This document shows, piece after piece, positions 30,128-37,822 of a stretch of DNA of 64,000 bases. The notes below the pieces were generated by a model that was not told the origin of the DNA, searched no databases, and worked only from the letters and a program-made list of their open reading frames with translations. Source of the stretch: Pseudomonas reidholzensis (GTDB lineage Bacteria; Pseudomonadota; Gammaproteobacteria; Pseudomonadales; Pseudomonadaceae). Both the position numbers and the translations under genes were made by a program. The DNA lies in contig NZ_UNOZ01000030.1 of assembly GCF_900536025.1 (NCBI RefSeq), forward strand, positions 372,001 to 436,000. The letters are read 5' to 3'. Numbering within the stretch: position 1 is the first letter of the stretch; each line of letters opens with the position of its first letter.

Positions 30128-30715
30128 TTACCTGGGGCATGACTGAGGCTCCGGCAGCTGCAGCGGGGTCTTGATCGGGTATTCAGGGCTGCCGTAGGCG
30201 TAGCAGGAGGTGCTGACCTGGATGTCGTCGCAGGGCAGGAAGTGCACGGTGATGCCGCAGACCTTTTGGCCGGTGTAGTCGGGAACGGAAGCGACTTTTG
30301 TATGCTGGCGCGTTTGCGCATTTATGAGCCGTTCCCACGCCAGGTACTTTGGCCAGTCCGCAAAGCCTGGAAATCCATCCGGGTAGGCCGCACCGGTTTC
30401 CCAGTGAACTTGCACGGTCATACCAGGCTTCCAGCGTTTCGGAGCGATGTAGCAGCACCCGCCCCCGCCCCCTTGATACGGTCCAATAATGTCGATGCCA
30501 GACCGCCCATCGACACTGAACCGGTTGATCGCCCAGTGCGTATGATTGACGGCTTCGATGGTGCTTCCCTGCACCGCCGAACCTGGCCAGGCGACTGAGA
30601 GTAAACCGAGCGAAGCCGCCAATCGGCATGAGCGTATGAACCTGCGCTTGATCAACTGGCCTTGCGGGTGACGATCGTCAATTTCAGTGTTCAAGGCGTC
30701 CCTTATCGTGCGCAT
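30128..30715 (-). CDS. DUF3304 immunity-like protein, array copy 4 (last)
   Basis: The 195-residue protein has a signal-peptide-like hydrophobic stretch at about 31-49 (no lipobox) followed by STIEA, conserved block 51-92 (NHTHWAINRFSVDGRSG, QGGGGGCCYIAP), a variable patch at about 93-143 and conserved block 144-195 ending LPEPQSCPR. Conserved cysteines suggest disulfides and a periplasmic location. DUF3304 proteins occur beside T6SS DUF2235 lipases and are thought to neutralise them. It is the last copy before PAAR. The usual ATG of a next copy is still present in its final codons, although no copy follows. Confidence 0.75.
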   Translation of the reverse strand: MRTIRDALNTEIDDRHPQGQLIKRRFIRSCRLAASLGLLSVAWPGSAVQGSTIEAVNHTHWAINRFSVDGRSGIDIIGPYQGGGGGCCYIAPKRWKPGMTVQVHWETGAAYPDGFPGFADWPKYLAWERLINAQTRQHTKVASVPDYTGQKVCGITVHFLPCDDIQVSTSCYAYGSPEYPIKTPLQLPEPQSCPR

Positions 30716-31290
30716 GACTGAGGCTCCGGCAGTTGCAGCGGGGTCTTGATCGGGTATTCGGGGCTGCCGTAGGCGTAGCAGGAGGTGGTTATCTGGATGT
30801 CGTCACATGGGAGGAAGTGCACAGTGATCCCGCAGACTTTTTGGCCTGTGTAGTCGGGCACAGGGAAGGTTCCGGTGTGCTTACGCTTCTTTGACTCCAT
30901 CTTGCTGAGCCAGGCATAGTACTTAGTGCGATCTGCAAAACCGGGGAAACCTTTCGAGCCAGCAGTTCCCGTCTCCCAATCAACCTTTACTGTCATACCC
31001 GGCTGCCAGTGCTCCGGGGCGACGTAGCAACAACCGCCTCCTCCTCCTTGATATGGGCCGATAATGTCGATCCCGGAACGTCCGTCCACACTGAATCGGT
31101 TGATCGCCCAGTGGGTATGGTTGATGGCTTCGATGGTGCTTCCCTGCACTGCCGAACCAGGCCAGGCGACTGAGAGTAAACCGAGCGAAGCCGCCAACAG
31201 GCATGAGCGCATGAACCTGCGACTGATCAACTGGATTCTCGGGTGACGATGGTCAATTTGAGAGATCAAGGCGTCGCTTATCGTGCGCAT
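30703..31290 (-). CDS. DUF3304 immunity-like protein, array copy 3
   Basis: The 195-residue protein has the same layout as its neighbours: N-terminal secretion signal, STIEA-to-CCYVAP block, variable patch (EHWQPGMTVKVDWETGTAGSKG, ESKKRKHTGTFP) and the conserved C-terminal block. Its N-terminal half is nearly identical to copies 2 and 4. Its ATG lies within the final codons of copy 2 and its ribosome site GGAG is inside the codons for the conserved PEP end of that copy, so translation is coupled. The patch is Lys-rich compared with the others. Confidence 0.75.
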   Translation of the reverse strand: MRTISDALISQIDHRHPRIQLISRRFMRSCLLAASLGLLSVAWPGSAVQGSTIEAINHTHWAINRFSVDGRSGIDIIGPYQGGGGGCCYVAPEHWQPGMTVKVDWETGTAGSKGFPGFADRTKYYAWLSKMESKKRKHTGTFPVPDYTGQKVCGITVHFLPCDDIQITTSCYAYGSPEYPIKTPLQLPEPQSCAR

Positions 31291-31865
31291 GACTGAGGCT
31301 CCGGCAGTTGCAGCGGGATCTTGATCGGGTACTCGGGGCTGCCGTAGGCGTAGCAGGAAGTGGTTACCTGAATGTCGTCACAGGGCAGAAAGTGCACGGT
31401 GATGCCGCAGACCTTTTGGCCGGTGTAATCGGGAACTGAGACTTCTCGACTAAGCACCTTCGTCTGCGCATCGATATCATCAAGCCACGCGTGATACTTG
31501 CTTCTATCGTGGAAACCGGGAAACCCTCCAGAGTCGCCAGCCCCCCTTTCCCACTCCAATCGCACACTCATGCCAGGCATCCAACGCTGCGGAGCGATAT
31601 AGCAACACCCTCCTCCGCCCCCTTGGTACGGGCCGATAATGTCGATGCCAGACCGCCCATCGACACTGAACCGGTTGATTGCCCAGTGGGTATGGTTAAT
31701 GGCTTCGATGGTGCTTCCCTGCACTGCCGAACCAGGCCAGGCGACTGAGAGTAAACCGAGCGAAGCCGCCAATCGGCATGAGCGCATGAACCTGCGCCTG
31801 ATCAACTGGCCTTGCGGGTGAAAATCGTCAATTTCAGAGTTCAAGGACTCCCTTATCGTGCGCAT
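31278..31865 (-). CDS. DUF3304 immunity-like protein, array copy 2
   Basis: The 195-residue protein has a signal sequence, conserved block, variable patch (QRWMPGMSVRLEWERGAGDSGG, DDIDAQTKVLSREVS) and conserved C-terminus, with IKIPLQ in place of IKTPLQ. The patch is the most divergent of the five, and more acidic. Start and end overlap the adjacent copies by 13 nt. Probably a periplasmic immunity protein with a specificity different from its neighbours; inferred from family and layout. Confidence 0.75.
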   Translation of the reverse strand: MRTIRESLNSEIDDFHPQGQLIRRRFMRSCRLAASLGLLSVAWPGSAVQGSTIEAINHTHWAINRFSVDGRSGIDIIGPYQGGGGGCCYIAPQRWMPGMSVRLEWERGAGDSGGFPGFHDRSKYHAWLDDIDAQTKVLSREVSVPDYTGQKVCGITVHFLPCDDIQVTTSCYAYGSPEYPIKIPLQLPEPQSCAR

Positions 31866-32425
31866 GACTGAGGCTCCGGCAGTTGCAGCGGTGTCTTGAT
31901 CGGGTACTCGGGGCTGCCGTAGGCGTAGCAGGACGTGGTTACCTGAATGTCGTCGCAGGGCAGGAAGTGTACGGTGATGCCGCAGACTTTTTGGCCGGTG
32001 TAATCGGGAACAGTGACGACCTTGCTGTGCTGAAGCTTCTGACTATTAACCCTTCGCTTCCAATCCAGATATTTATCCCAATCCGCAAAACCAGGAAAGT
32101 CGTCGGAAAATGCGATACCGGTTTCCCAATCCACTCGAACGGTCATCCCGGGCAGCCAGCGCTGCGGAGCGATATAGCAACACCCCCCACCGCCCCCTTG
32201 GTACGGTCCGATGATGTCGACGCCCGAACGTCCATCGACACTGAATCGGTTGATCGCCCAGTGCGTATGGTTGATGGCTTCGATGGTGCTTGCCTGGACG
32301 ACCGGCAATGACCCGAACGCCACGAGAAAGCCGAGCGCAGCCGCCAGGTGGCATGTGTGCACGGCCCTTAGTCTGACCAGCACATCTGGCGAGTGATGAG
32401 GGCTAGACAGATCAGCTCTTGGCAT
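31853..32425 (-). CDS. DUF3304 immunity-like protein, array copy 1 (first after the lipase)
   Basis: The 190-residue protein has an N-terminus unlike copies 2-4 (a different leader and signal sequence ending VVQAS) but the same STIEA block, a variable patch (QRWLPGMTVRVDWETGIAFSDD, NSQKLQHSKVVT) and the conserved C-terminus. It starts inside the lipase gene end (14-nt overlap) with its own GAGGTG site. Its patch resembles the upstream copy at 34757-35278 (FSDDFPGFADW, QHSKVV), so these two that flank the lipase are the best candidates for its cognate immunity. Confidence 0.78.
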   Translation of the reverse strand: MPRADLSSPHHSPDVLVRLRAVHTCHLAAALGFLVAFGSLPVVQASTIEAINHTHWAINRFSVDGRSGVDIIGPYQGGGGGCCYIAPQRWLPGMTVRVDWETGIAFSDDFPGFADWDKYLDWKRRVNSQKLQHSKVVTVPDYTGQKVCGITVHFLPCDDIQVTTSCYAYGSPEYPIKTPLQLPEPQSCAR

Positions 32426-34769
32426 TTTTCACCTCGGTGCCCTGGATGTGCTCTGCGCCCCACAGTTCAGCGATGTCTTTCTGGATCTGCGCCCGACGTT
32501 CGGTATCCGTCAACGGCAGATCCGGGGCTTCGCCATACGCCAGGGCACTGAGAGCGTCCGTGTTTGTCAGGCCGTCGGGGTCAAGCAGCACCAGATCTCG
32601 TCTGTTAGCCTCGCCGAAGAAGACCATGCGCTCACTGAAATAGCTGCCCCAGGGTTCGCGCCCAGCGGCCAAGGTTTTATTGCTGTAGGTCGTGTTGAGG
32701 AAGGCATGCAGGAACCAGGCGCGAGAGTCGTGCACCTGATCGTCGAACAGTGCCCGCAGCAGACCCTCGGGCTGCTCGCGGTTGCGGCTCTCGTCCACCG
32801 GACCCCGCTGGGTTTCGCTGGAGTGGTTCCTGCGGCCGAGTGGTGGGGGGAACAACTGACTGACCTTGGCTTGCCCGCCTGCCTTCATGCGCTCGCGCTC
32901 GGCAATCGTCTCGGCGCTGTTCCAGAAGACAATCAATGCGAGCGTGTTTTTCAAGCTGTTACGACGGAAGAACGCCAGGTAAGGGTCGCTGTTGAGGTCG
33001 CGATAGATCCTGCCGAACTCTTCGGCGGCTTCGCGCAGCTGGGTTCTCGACTTGTCCGGATCGAAGTCCTTGATGCCAGGCTCCAGCGGCATTTTCGGAG
33101 CACCGCGGCGTTCGAGGTCGCGCTGGTAGTCACGGCGCTTCACCACGGCCGCCTGGTTTTTGTTTCGTTCGGCTTCGGCGCTAAAGCGGGCCTCGTCGGT
33201 TGCATGCTCGTCGGTGGCCAGGCGGTAGAACTCGGTATCTTTGAGGCTGCCGAATGCGTAGCGATCGATACGCCAGGCGGTCAGCCAATCCATCTGGGCA
33301 CGCAGAGCATCTTCCAACGTGGAAGATGCGGACAGTGGTTGATAGTTTGCAACCTGCTCGGATGGCAGTGGTTGAGGGAGAGGCTTCAGTCCGAGGGTCA
33401 CCTGACGCCAAGCATTGAAACGAATCACAAGCGCAGGGGAGGCTTCGAAAGCTTGAGACACTTCATCTTGCATCGCTCGCCAGAGTTCGTGATTCAGGCC
33501 GATCGGCAAGGCGTGCTTTGGAACCTTAAGTGGAGCGCCGTTAGCGAAAGCATCCGCGTATAAATCGTGCAAAGCGATCTGAGATAGCAGCAAACCATCC
33601 CCGTAGTCTTTCCCCTCGTTACAAGCCTTCCCTTGATCCCCCGGCGGATAGCCTCCCCCCTGATCGCTATGCACCCCCGGATAGATCACCTCCTCGCTAT
33701 TGCGCGGATACGTACCATCCTCCCGCCTGATCGACTCTGCCGGAAAACTCAAACGCTGCTCATGACTGGCGACGATATGCAGGCAGCGCTTGAGCAGTGC
33801 GCCCTTGGGCAACGTCTGGCTGCCATCTCCCCAGCCCATGTGCCCATTCGCCCCAGGGGCAATGTCGGCAAGCCCCACCGAGACCACCGTGTCCAGCAGC
33901 CCCAAGTACTCCACACTGACCGGTAGCTTCAGGTCATTGATTTTGAGCGTCGGTGTCGGCTCGTTCGGCGACAACAACAGGTTCAACCAGCTGACAAAGG
34001 CCCGCGCCGCCGCCGCGCCTCGCGAGAACCCATACACATACAACTTCAGGCCCAGCAGCTTCGGCTGACCGGGCGATGGCGCATCCAGCGCAATCCGCAA
34101 GGGTCGTTCGAGCGCCTTGAGCTGCTTGCGGAACTCCCTGCTGCGGTTGGCCCGGCCCATGATCCATTCGGTGCCCCGCCAGGTGCCCATGGCCTCCACG
34201 GCAGCCTGCAGCGCCGCGTTGTCCAACCGCGGCGTGCCCAAGGCACGGCGCAGGGCGTCGATGATCATCAGCAGGGCCCAGTTGATCCGCTCTTCCCCGC
34301 GCCGAGCGAAGGCCAGGCCGTCGCCGCTGTAGTCGAGGTCGCCCACCTCCGGAAACGGTGTACCGACTCCCGGCATGTAGTACTTGAAGTACTGGCCGTT
34401 GCCGGTACCGGGCGCATCGGTCAAGCGCCGGGCCTTGCTGCCGCCATAGGCAGTACCGCCGGCATGGCCATCGCCGATGCTCGCGCGAAATAACCGGGCG
34501 ATATTGGTCGGATGGGGCACGGCTGACGCGTACAGGTCATTGTTCAGGTTGTTGCCGGTGCCATCGAAAAACAGGCTGACATGCAAGGTCTTGCAGCACG
34601 GTGGCATGACCCGGAAACCGGCCGCCAGGCACAACGCGTCATGGTAGCCACGCTCCAGGTTGCACTGGCGCGCAAGGCTCTGATGAACCTGCTGTACGCG
34701 CTGGGGCAGGCGCCCCTGTATAGGAAACTGCGGTGGATAGCAGACCGAGGCCTTGCTTATTTTGGACAT
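32412..34769 (-). CDS. Tle1-family T6SS phospholipase effector (DUF2235)
   Basis: Starting at ATG 34769 the protein has 785 residues. A short linker (about 1-60) precedes the DUF2235 alpha/beta-hydrolase core: VSLFFDGTGNN at about 64-74, nucleophile motif Y-G-F-S249-R-G, CLHIVASHEQRLSF at about 329-342, and GVHSDQGGGY with His367 and Asp369. These match Tle1 lipases, which hydrolyse phospholipids of rival cells and have a GxSxG nucleophile. About 400 further residues follow without a recognised domain. There is no signal peptide, as expected for T6SS cargo. It lies between DUF3304 genes downstream of vgrG. The longer in-frame upstream reading is antisense-free overlap with the DUF3304 gene and is not used. 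Confidence 0.85.
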   Translation of the reverse strand: MSKISKASVCYPPQFPIQGRLPQRVQQVHQSLARQCNLERGYHDALCLAAGFRVMPPCCKTLHVSLFFDGTGNNLNNDLYASAVPHPTNIARLFRASIGDGHAGGTAYGGSKARRLTDAPGTGNGQYFKYYMPGVGTPFPEVGDLDYSGDGLAFARRGEERINWALLMIIDALRRALGTPRLDNAALQAAVEAMGTWRGTEWIMGRANRSREFRKQLKALERPLRIALDAPSPGQPKLLGLKLYVYGFSRGAAAARAFVSWLNLLLSPNEPTPTLKINDLKLPVSVEYLGLLDTVVSVGLADIAPGANGHMGWGDGSQTLPKGALLKRCLHIVASHEQRLSFPAESIRREDGTYPRNSEEVIYPGVHSDQGGGYPPGDQGKACNEGKDYGDGLLLSQIALHDLYADAFANGAPLKVPKHALPIGLNHELWRAMQDEVSQAFEASPALVIRFNAWRQVTLGLKPLPQPLPSEQVANYQPLSASSTLEDALRAQMDWLTAWRIDRYAFGSLKDTEFYRLATDEHATDEARFSAEAERNKNQAAVVKRRDYQRDLERRGAPKMPLEPGIKDFDPDKSRTQLREAAEEFGRIYRDLNSDPYLAFFRRNSLKNTLALIVFWNSAETIAERERMKAGGQAKVSQLFPPPLGRRNHSSETQRGPVDESRNREQPEGLLRALFDDQVHDSRAWFLHAFLNTTYSNKTLAAGREPWGSYFSERMVFFGEANRRDLVLLDPDGLTNTDALSALAYGEAPDLPLTDTERRAQIQKDIAELWGAEHIQGTEVKNAKS

Positions 34770-35278
34770 GACTGAGGCTCCGGCAAATGCAGAGGGGTTT
34801 TGATTGGGTACTCGGGGCTGCCATAGGCGTAGCAGGAGGTGGTGACCTGGATGTCGTCGCAGGGCAGGAAATGCACGGTAATCCCACAGACTTTTTGTCC
34901 GGAATACTCGGGAACGAGTACAACTTTGCTGTGCTGTTTTTTCTGGGCCTTGATCGCTTTTTCCCAAATCAAGAACTTGGGCCAATCTGCGAATCCAGGG
35001 AAGTCGTCAGAGCTTCCAATTCCGGTTTCCCAATCGACTATCACACGCATACCGGGTTGCCACTGCTCCGGGGCAATGTAGCAACACCCTCCCCCGCCCC
35101 CTTGATACGGGCCGATAATGTCGATTCCAGACCGTCCATCGACACTGAACCGGTTGATCGCCCAATGCGTATGATTCACACCTTCAATCGTGCTGGCCTG
35201 GGCAACCTGGCCGACCAATATCCCGACCAGGCTAGCCATCAAGGTCGCGACCCTCCCGTTTCTCAATGACATGTTCAT
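34757..35278 (-). CDS. DUF3304 immunity-like protein upstream of the lipase
   Basis: From ATG 35278 (GGGAGG 7 nt before) the protein has 173 residues with a clean signal peptide ending VAQA-S at about 25-28 and no lipobox. The mature part has the STIEG block, a variable patch (EQWQPGMRVIVDWETGIGSSDD, KAQKKQHSKVVLVPEY) and the conserved C-terminus LPEPQSCPK. The lipase ATG lies inside its final codons and uses the GGAG in its PEP codons, so immunity and toxin are co-translated, immunity first. The leader differs from array copies 2-4. Confidence 0.8.
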   Translation of the reverse strand: MNMSLRNGRVATLMASLVGILVGQVAQASTIEGVNHTHWAINRFSVDGRSGIDIIGPYQGGGGGCCYIAPEQWQPGMRVIVDWETGIGSSDDFPGFADWPKFLIWEKAIKAQKKQHSKVVLVPEYSGQKVCGITVHFLPCDDIQVTTSCYAYGSPEYPIKTPLHLPEPQSCPK

Positions 35279-35312
35279 TGAGTTGCCTCCCTGTACTTGC
35301 CGAGCAGACGAA

Positions 35313-37820
35313 TTACGCATCGGGCAGTCGACTCTGGAGGTAGGCAGTGCGCTGGGCATCAAGAAACAACCCGGCCTTGCTAGCGTCGAGCATGGCGCTG
35401 TAGCACGCCTGAAATCGCCGTTCTGCACCCCAATCAGATGGGAACGCTTCTGCCAATTGCTCTATCGCCAAGGTGGCATCACTGGCACAGCACAGGGTGT
35501 CCAACTGATCGTCACTGAGTTCTACTGGGCAAAATGGCCCCAACTGACCAGGCAGTTCAGCCGTGCCTGCCAAATGCTGGGCGATGCCATCGCGATCAAG
35601 CCAGCTCCAGAACACCGTCGGACCCAGCCAGTTCTGCTGTTGCTCATGACTCAGCACATGACTGAACAACAGCGGGAACAGGCGCGGATCGTAGTAACGC
35701 AGCAACCCGAGACAGCCACCGTTGCCAGCCTCCACACAACCGCTCAAGTGCTCGGCCAACGACACCAGGCGCATCCCCTCCTGCCTCGCCAGCAACGAAA
35801 TGCTTTGCTCGGCATTGGCTGACAGCCGCTGGCCAGCAGCCAGATTGATTTCTTCGCCACTCTGCAGGTAACAAGCGCTGCCACTTCGCAGCAGCAGGCT
35901 GGCGGATGTAACTGCGCCGATCCCTTGCGGCGCGTTCAGCAGCATCGCTGGGCCGTGCAGATCCTTGGCCGCGATGTGGTAACGCTGCAGGCCTTCGAGA
36001 GAAGGCTTGCGGCTGTTGTGTGCCAAGGCATACTGCTGCCAGTCCGCCATTTGTGCAGCCGCCGCCTGGAGTTGCGTGCAGGCCGGCTCCATGGCCAGCA
36101 CGGCGCCTTGAGCCTTGGGCTGTTGATCGGCGCTGATCAAGATGCCCTTACCTGCCCGGACAACGCCCCAACCGTCCGTACGTAGCTCGACGCCTTCGCC
36201 CCGCTGCTTCCTCTCCTCATCGACCAAATGGCCAAGATTCAGCTGGCTCTTGCCCCCATGCTCGGTACTGAGCTTGATGTGCTCCTGCCCACGGGTATCG
36301 TCCATGCGCAGCTTGTTATTGGCCGGGGTACGCAAGACGTTGCGCTTGTAGTTGCGCAAGGTGACGTGATCGGGGTGCTGGCTGTCGTGCAAGGCGTGCG
36401 CGATGTACGGCCGATCCGGATCGCCATGCTCGAACGCCACCGCCACCTCGGTGCCGCAGATCAGCGGCAAATGCAGGCCGTGCGTGTCGCCGGCATACGG
36501 CCGGGCCAACCGCAGCCAGACACTCTCTTCACCGGCCTTCCAGGTATCGCGGTCGAACAGGAAGCTGACCCGGTAGCGGCCTTCCAGGTCGATGTGCCCG
36601 TATGGATCGTTCGCTCGGTTACTGGTCACCCGCGCCGGCACGGTGCCGGCCATTTGTGGCTTGGCCCCCAGCGGCGGACGAAAACACACCGTCTCCGAGT
36701 AGGGAATGGCCTCGAAGCGGGTCACAAGGCTGCGATCACGTGCCGCTTCAAGCGTCAGGACGGTGATTACCGCTCCAGGAGCGAAGGCCTGCGGCGGGCC
36801 ATCGGAGATCTTCAGCACCTGGCCTGGCGATATGGCTGCGCTACTGCTGACCCCGCCGAGGCGAGTCTGGTCGTTGAGGAACCGTTCGTGGTGCAAGCGC
36901 GCATAGAAGTACCCACTCTCGCTGAGCAGGTCCTCGTCCTGGTCCAGGGCGTCCCCAAGCGCGGTGTAGGGCTCGGCGTAGTGATAGCCCTCGCCATAGG
37001 TGGTGGTCGCCCCCCTGCTCTGGTCGACTTCACCGTCCAGGTAGGCGCGGGCATCGCGGTGGTGATAGGCCCGCACATTGATGTGCTGGTCCACCACCTG
37101 GTGGCTGGTCTGCAGGTCCCAGACGGCATCCTGGCCACTGCTGCTCAGGCCCGATTGCTCGCGGTAGGCCAGGCGGACATTGAATTCGTAGTGGCGCTGG
37201 TCGTCGTGAAACTCGACCACGGCGATGTGCAAGCGCTCGTCCGTGGTGAAGCGGTACCAGATGCCAACTTCTGCCAGCAACCGGGTGATGAACGCCAGGT
37301 CACTCTCGCCGTACTGCATGACCTGCTCGCGCCGGGGGTATTCACGCACCAGCTGGAAGAGCAAGTGCTGCCCTTCGAACTGATGACGGCTGCGCAACAC
37401 GCTCTCGACGATCTCCGGCACCGATTGGTGCTGGTAGATGCGGTACTGCCTGCCCCGGCCGAGCAAGGCCAGGTGCGCTTCGATGACAATCTCGTAGCGC
37501 GCTTCGTCGCGCGAGCCGGACAGGCGCTTCAAGCCGGTGATCACGCCGTGCAGTGCGCGCAGCGGCTTCACCGGCGGCAGGCTGAAGCCCAGCATGGGCA
37601 GCTTCTGCGGGGGCGCGTGGAGGGTGAAACTGGCGTCCCGGCCGAGCATCTGTTCGACCGCGATGTCTTGGGCGATGGAGGTGAACTCGACGGTGTACTT
37701 GAAGGGTTGGCTCAGCCCCTCCTGGCCATTGAAGGTCAACACATCGAGCGACGCAGCGAGACCGCGTACCTTGAGCTGGTGCTGGCTGTGATCAAAGAAA
37801 CAACCGAGGCCTGTCGACAT
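35313..37820 (-). CDS. vgrG: VgrG spike protein with a C-terminal DUF4123-like half
   Basis: The 835-residue protein has a gp27-like N-terminal part (about 1-390: DVLTFNGQEGLSQPFKYTVEF, YGESDLAFITRLLAEVGIWYRF), a gp5-like OB and needle region (about 400-560: DPYGHIDLEGRYRVSFLFDRD, CGTEVAVAFEHGDPDRPYIAHALHD) and a DUF2345 region with AILL-type repeats up to GMRLV at about 686. The last about 149 residues instead resemble the second half of a DUF4123 effector adaptor (GCLGLLRYYDPRLFPLL, then a helical tail). ATG 37820 follows GGGGAGG. It is 2 nt from clpV and 35 nt from the DUF3304 gene. The join may come from a deletion between vgrG and an adaptor gene. Confidence 0.85.
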   Translation of the reverse strand: MSTGLGCFFDHSQHQLKVRGLAASLDVLTFNGQEGLSQPFKYTVEFTSIAQDIAVEQMLGRDASFTLHAPPQKLPMLGFSLPPVKPLRALHGVITGLKRLSGSRDEARYEIVIEAHLALLGRGRQYRIYQHQSVPEIVESVLRSRHQFEGQHLLFQLVREYPRREQVMQYGESDLAFITRLLAEVGIWYRFTTDERLHIAVVEFHDDQRHYEFNVRLAYREQSGLSSSGQDAVWDLQTSHQVVDQHINVRAYHHRDARAYLDGEVDQSRGATTTYGEGYHYAEPYTALGDALDQDEDLLSESGYFYARLHHERFLNDQTRLGGVSSSAAISPGQVLKISDGPPQAFAPGAVITVLTLEAARDRSLVTRFEAIPYSETVCFRPPLGAKPQMAGTVPARVTSNRANDPYGHIDLEGRYRVSFLFDRDTWKAGEESVWLRLARPYAGDTHGLHLPLICGTEVAVAFEHGDPDRPYIAHALHDSQHPDHVTLRNYKRNVLRTPANNKLRMDDTRGQEHIKLSTEHGGKSQLNLGHLVDEERKQRGEGVELRTDGWGVVRAGKGILISADQQPKAQGAVLAMEPACTQLQAAAAQMADWQQYALAHNSRKPSLEGLQRYHIAAKDLHGPAMLLNAPQGIGAVTSASLLLRSGSACYLQSGEEINLAAGQRLSANAEQSISLLARQEGMRLVSLAEHLSGCVEAGNGGCLGLLRYYDPRLFPLLFSHVLSHEQQQNWLGPTVFWSWLDRDGIAQHLAGTAELPGQLGPFCPVELSDDQLDTLCCASDATLAIEQLAEAFPSDWGAERRFQACYSAMLDASKAGLFLDAQRTAYLQSRLPDA

Positions 37821-37822
37821 GA

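Larger units (their letters stand above)
30128..32425 (-). repeat. tandem DUF3304 gene array, 575-bp period
   Basis: Four consecutive paralogous genes end at 30128, 30703, 31278 and 31853, exactly 575 bp apart. Long stretches of each unit are nearly identical in DNA (leader plus first conserved block, and the last conserved block), while the middle differs. This is the mark of duplication by unequal crossing-over followed by change in one segment. Confidence 0.92.

Noticed and set aside
30128..32425. CRISPR-like or mobile-element reading of the 575-bp repeats
   Set aside because: The units are whole coding genes with overlapping starts and no spacer structure, terminal repeats or transposase.
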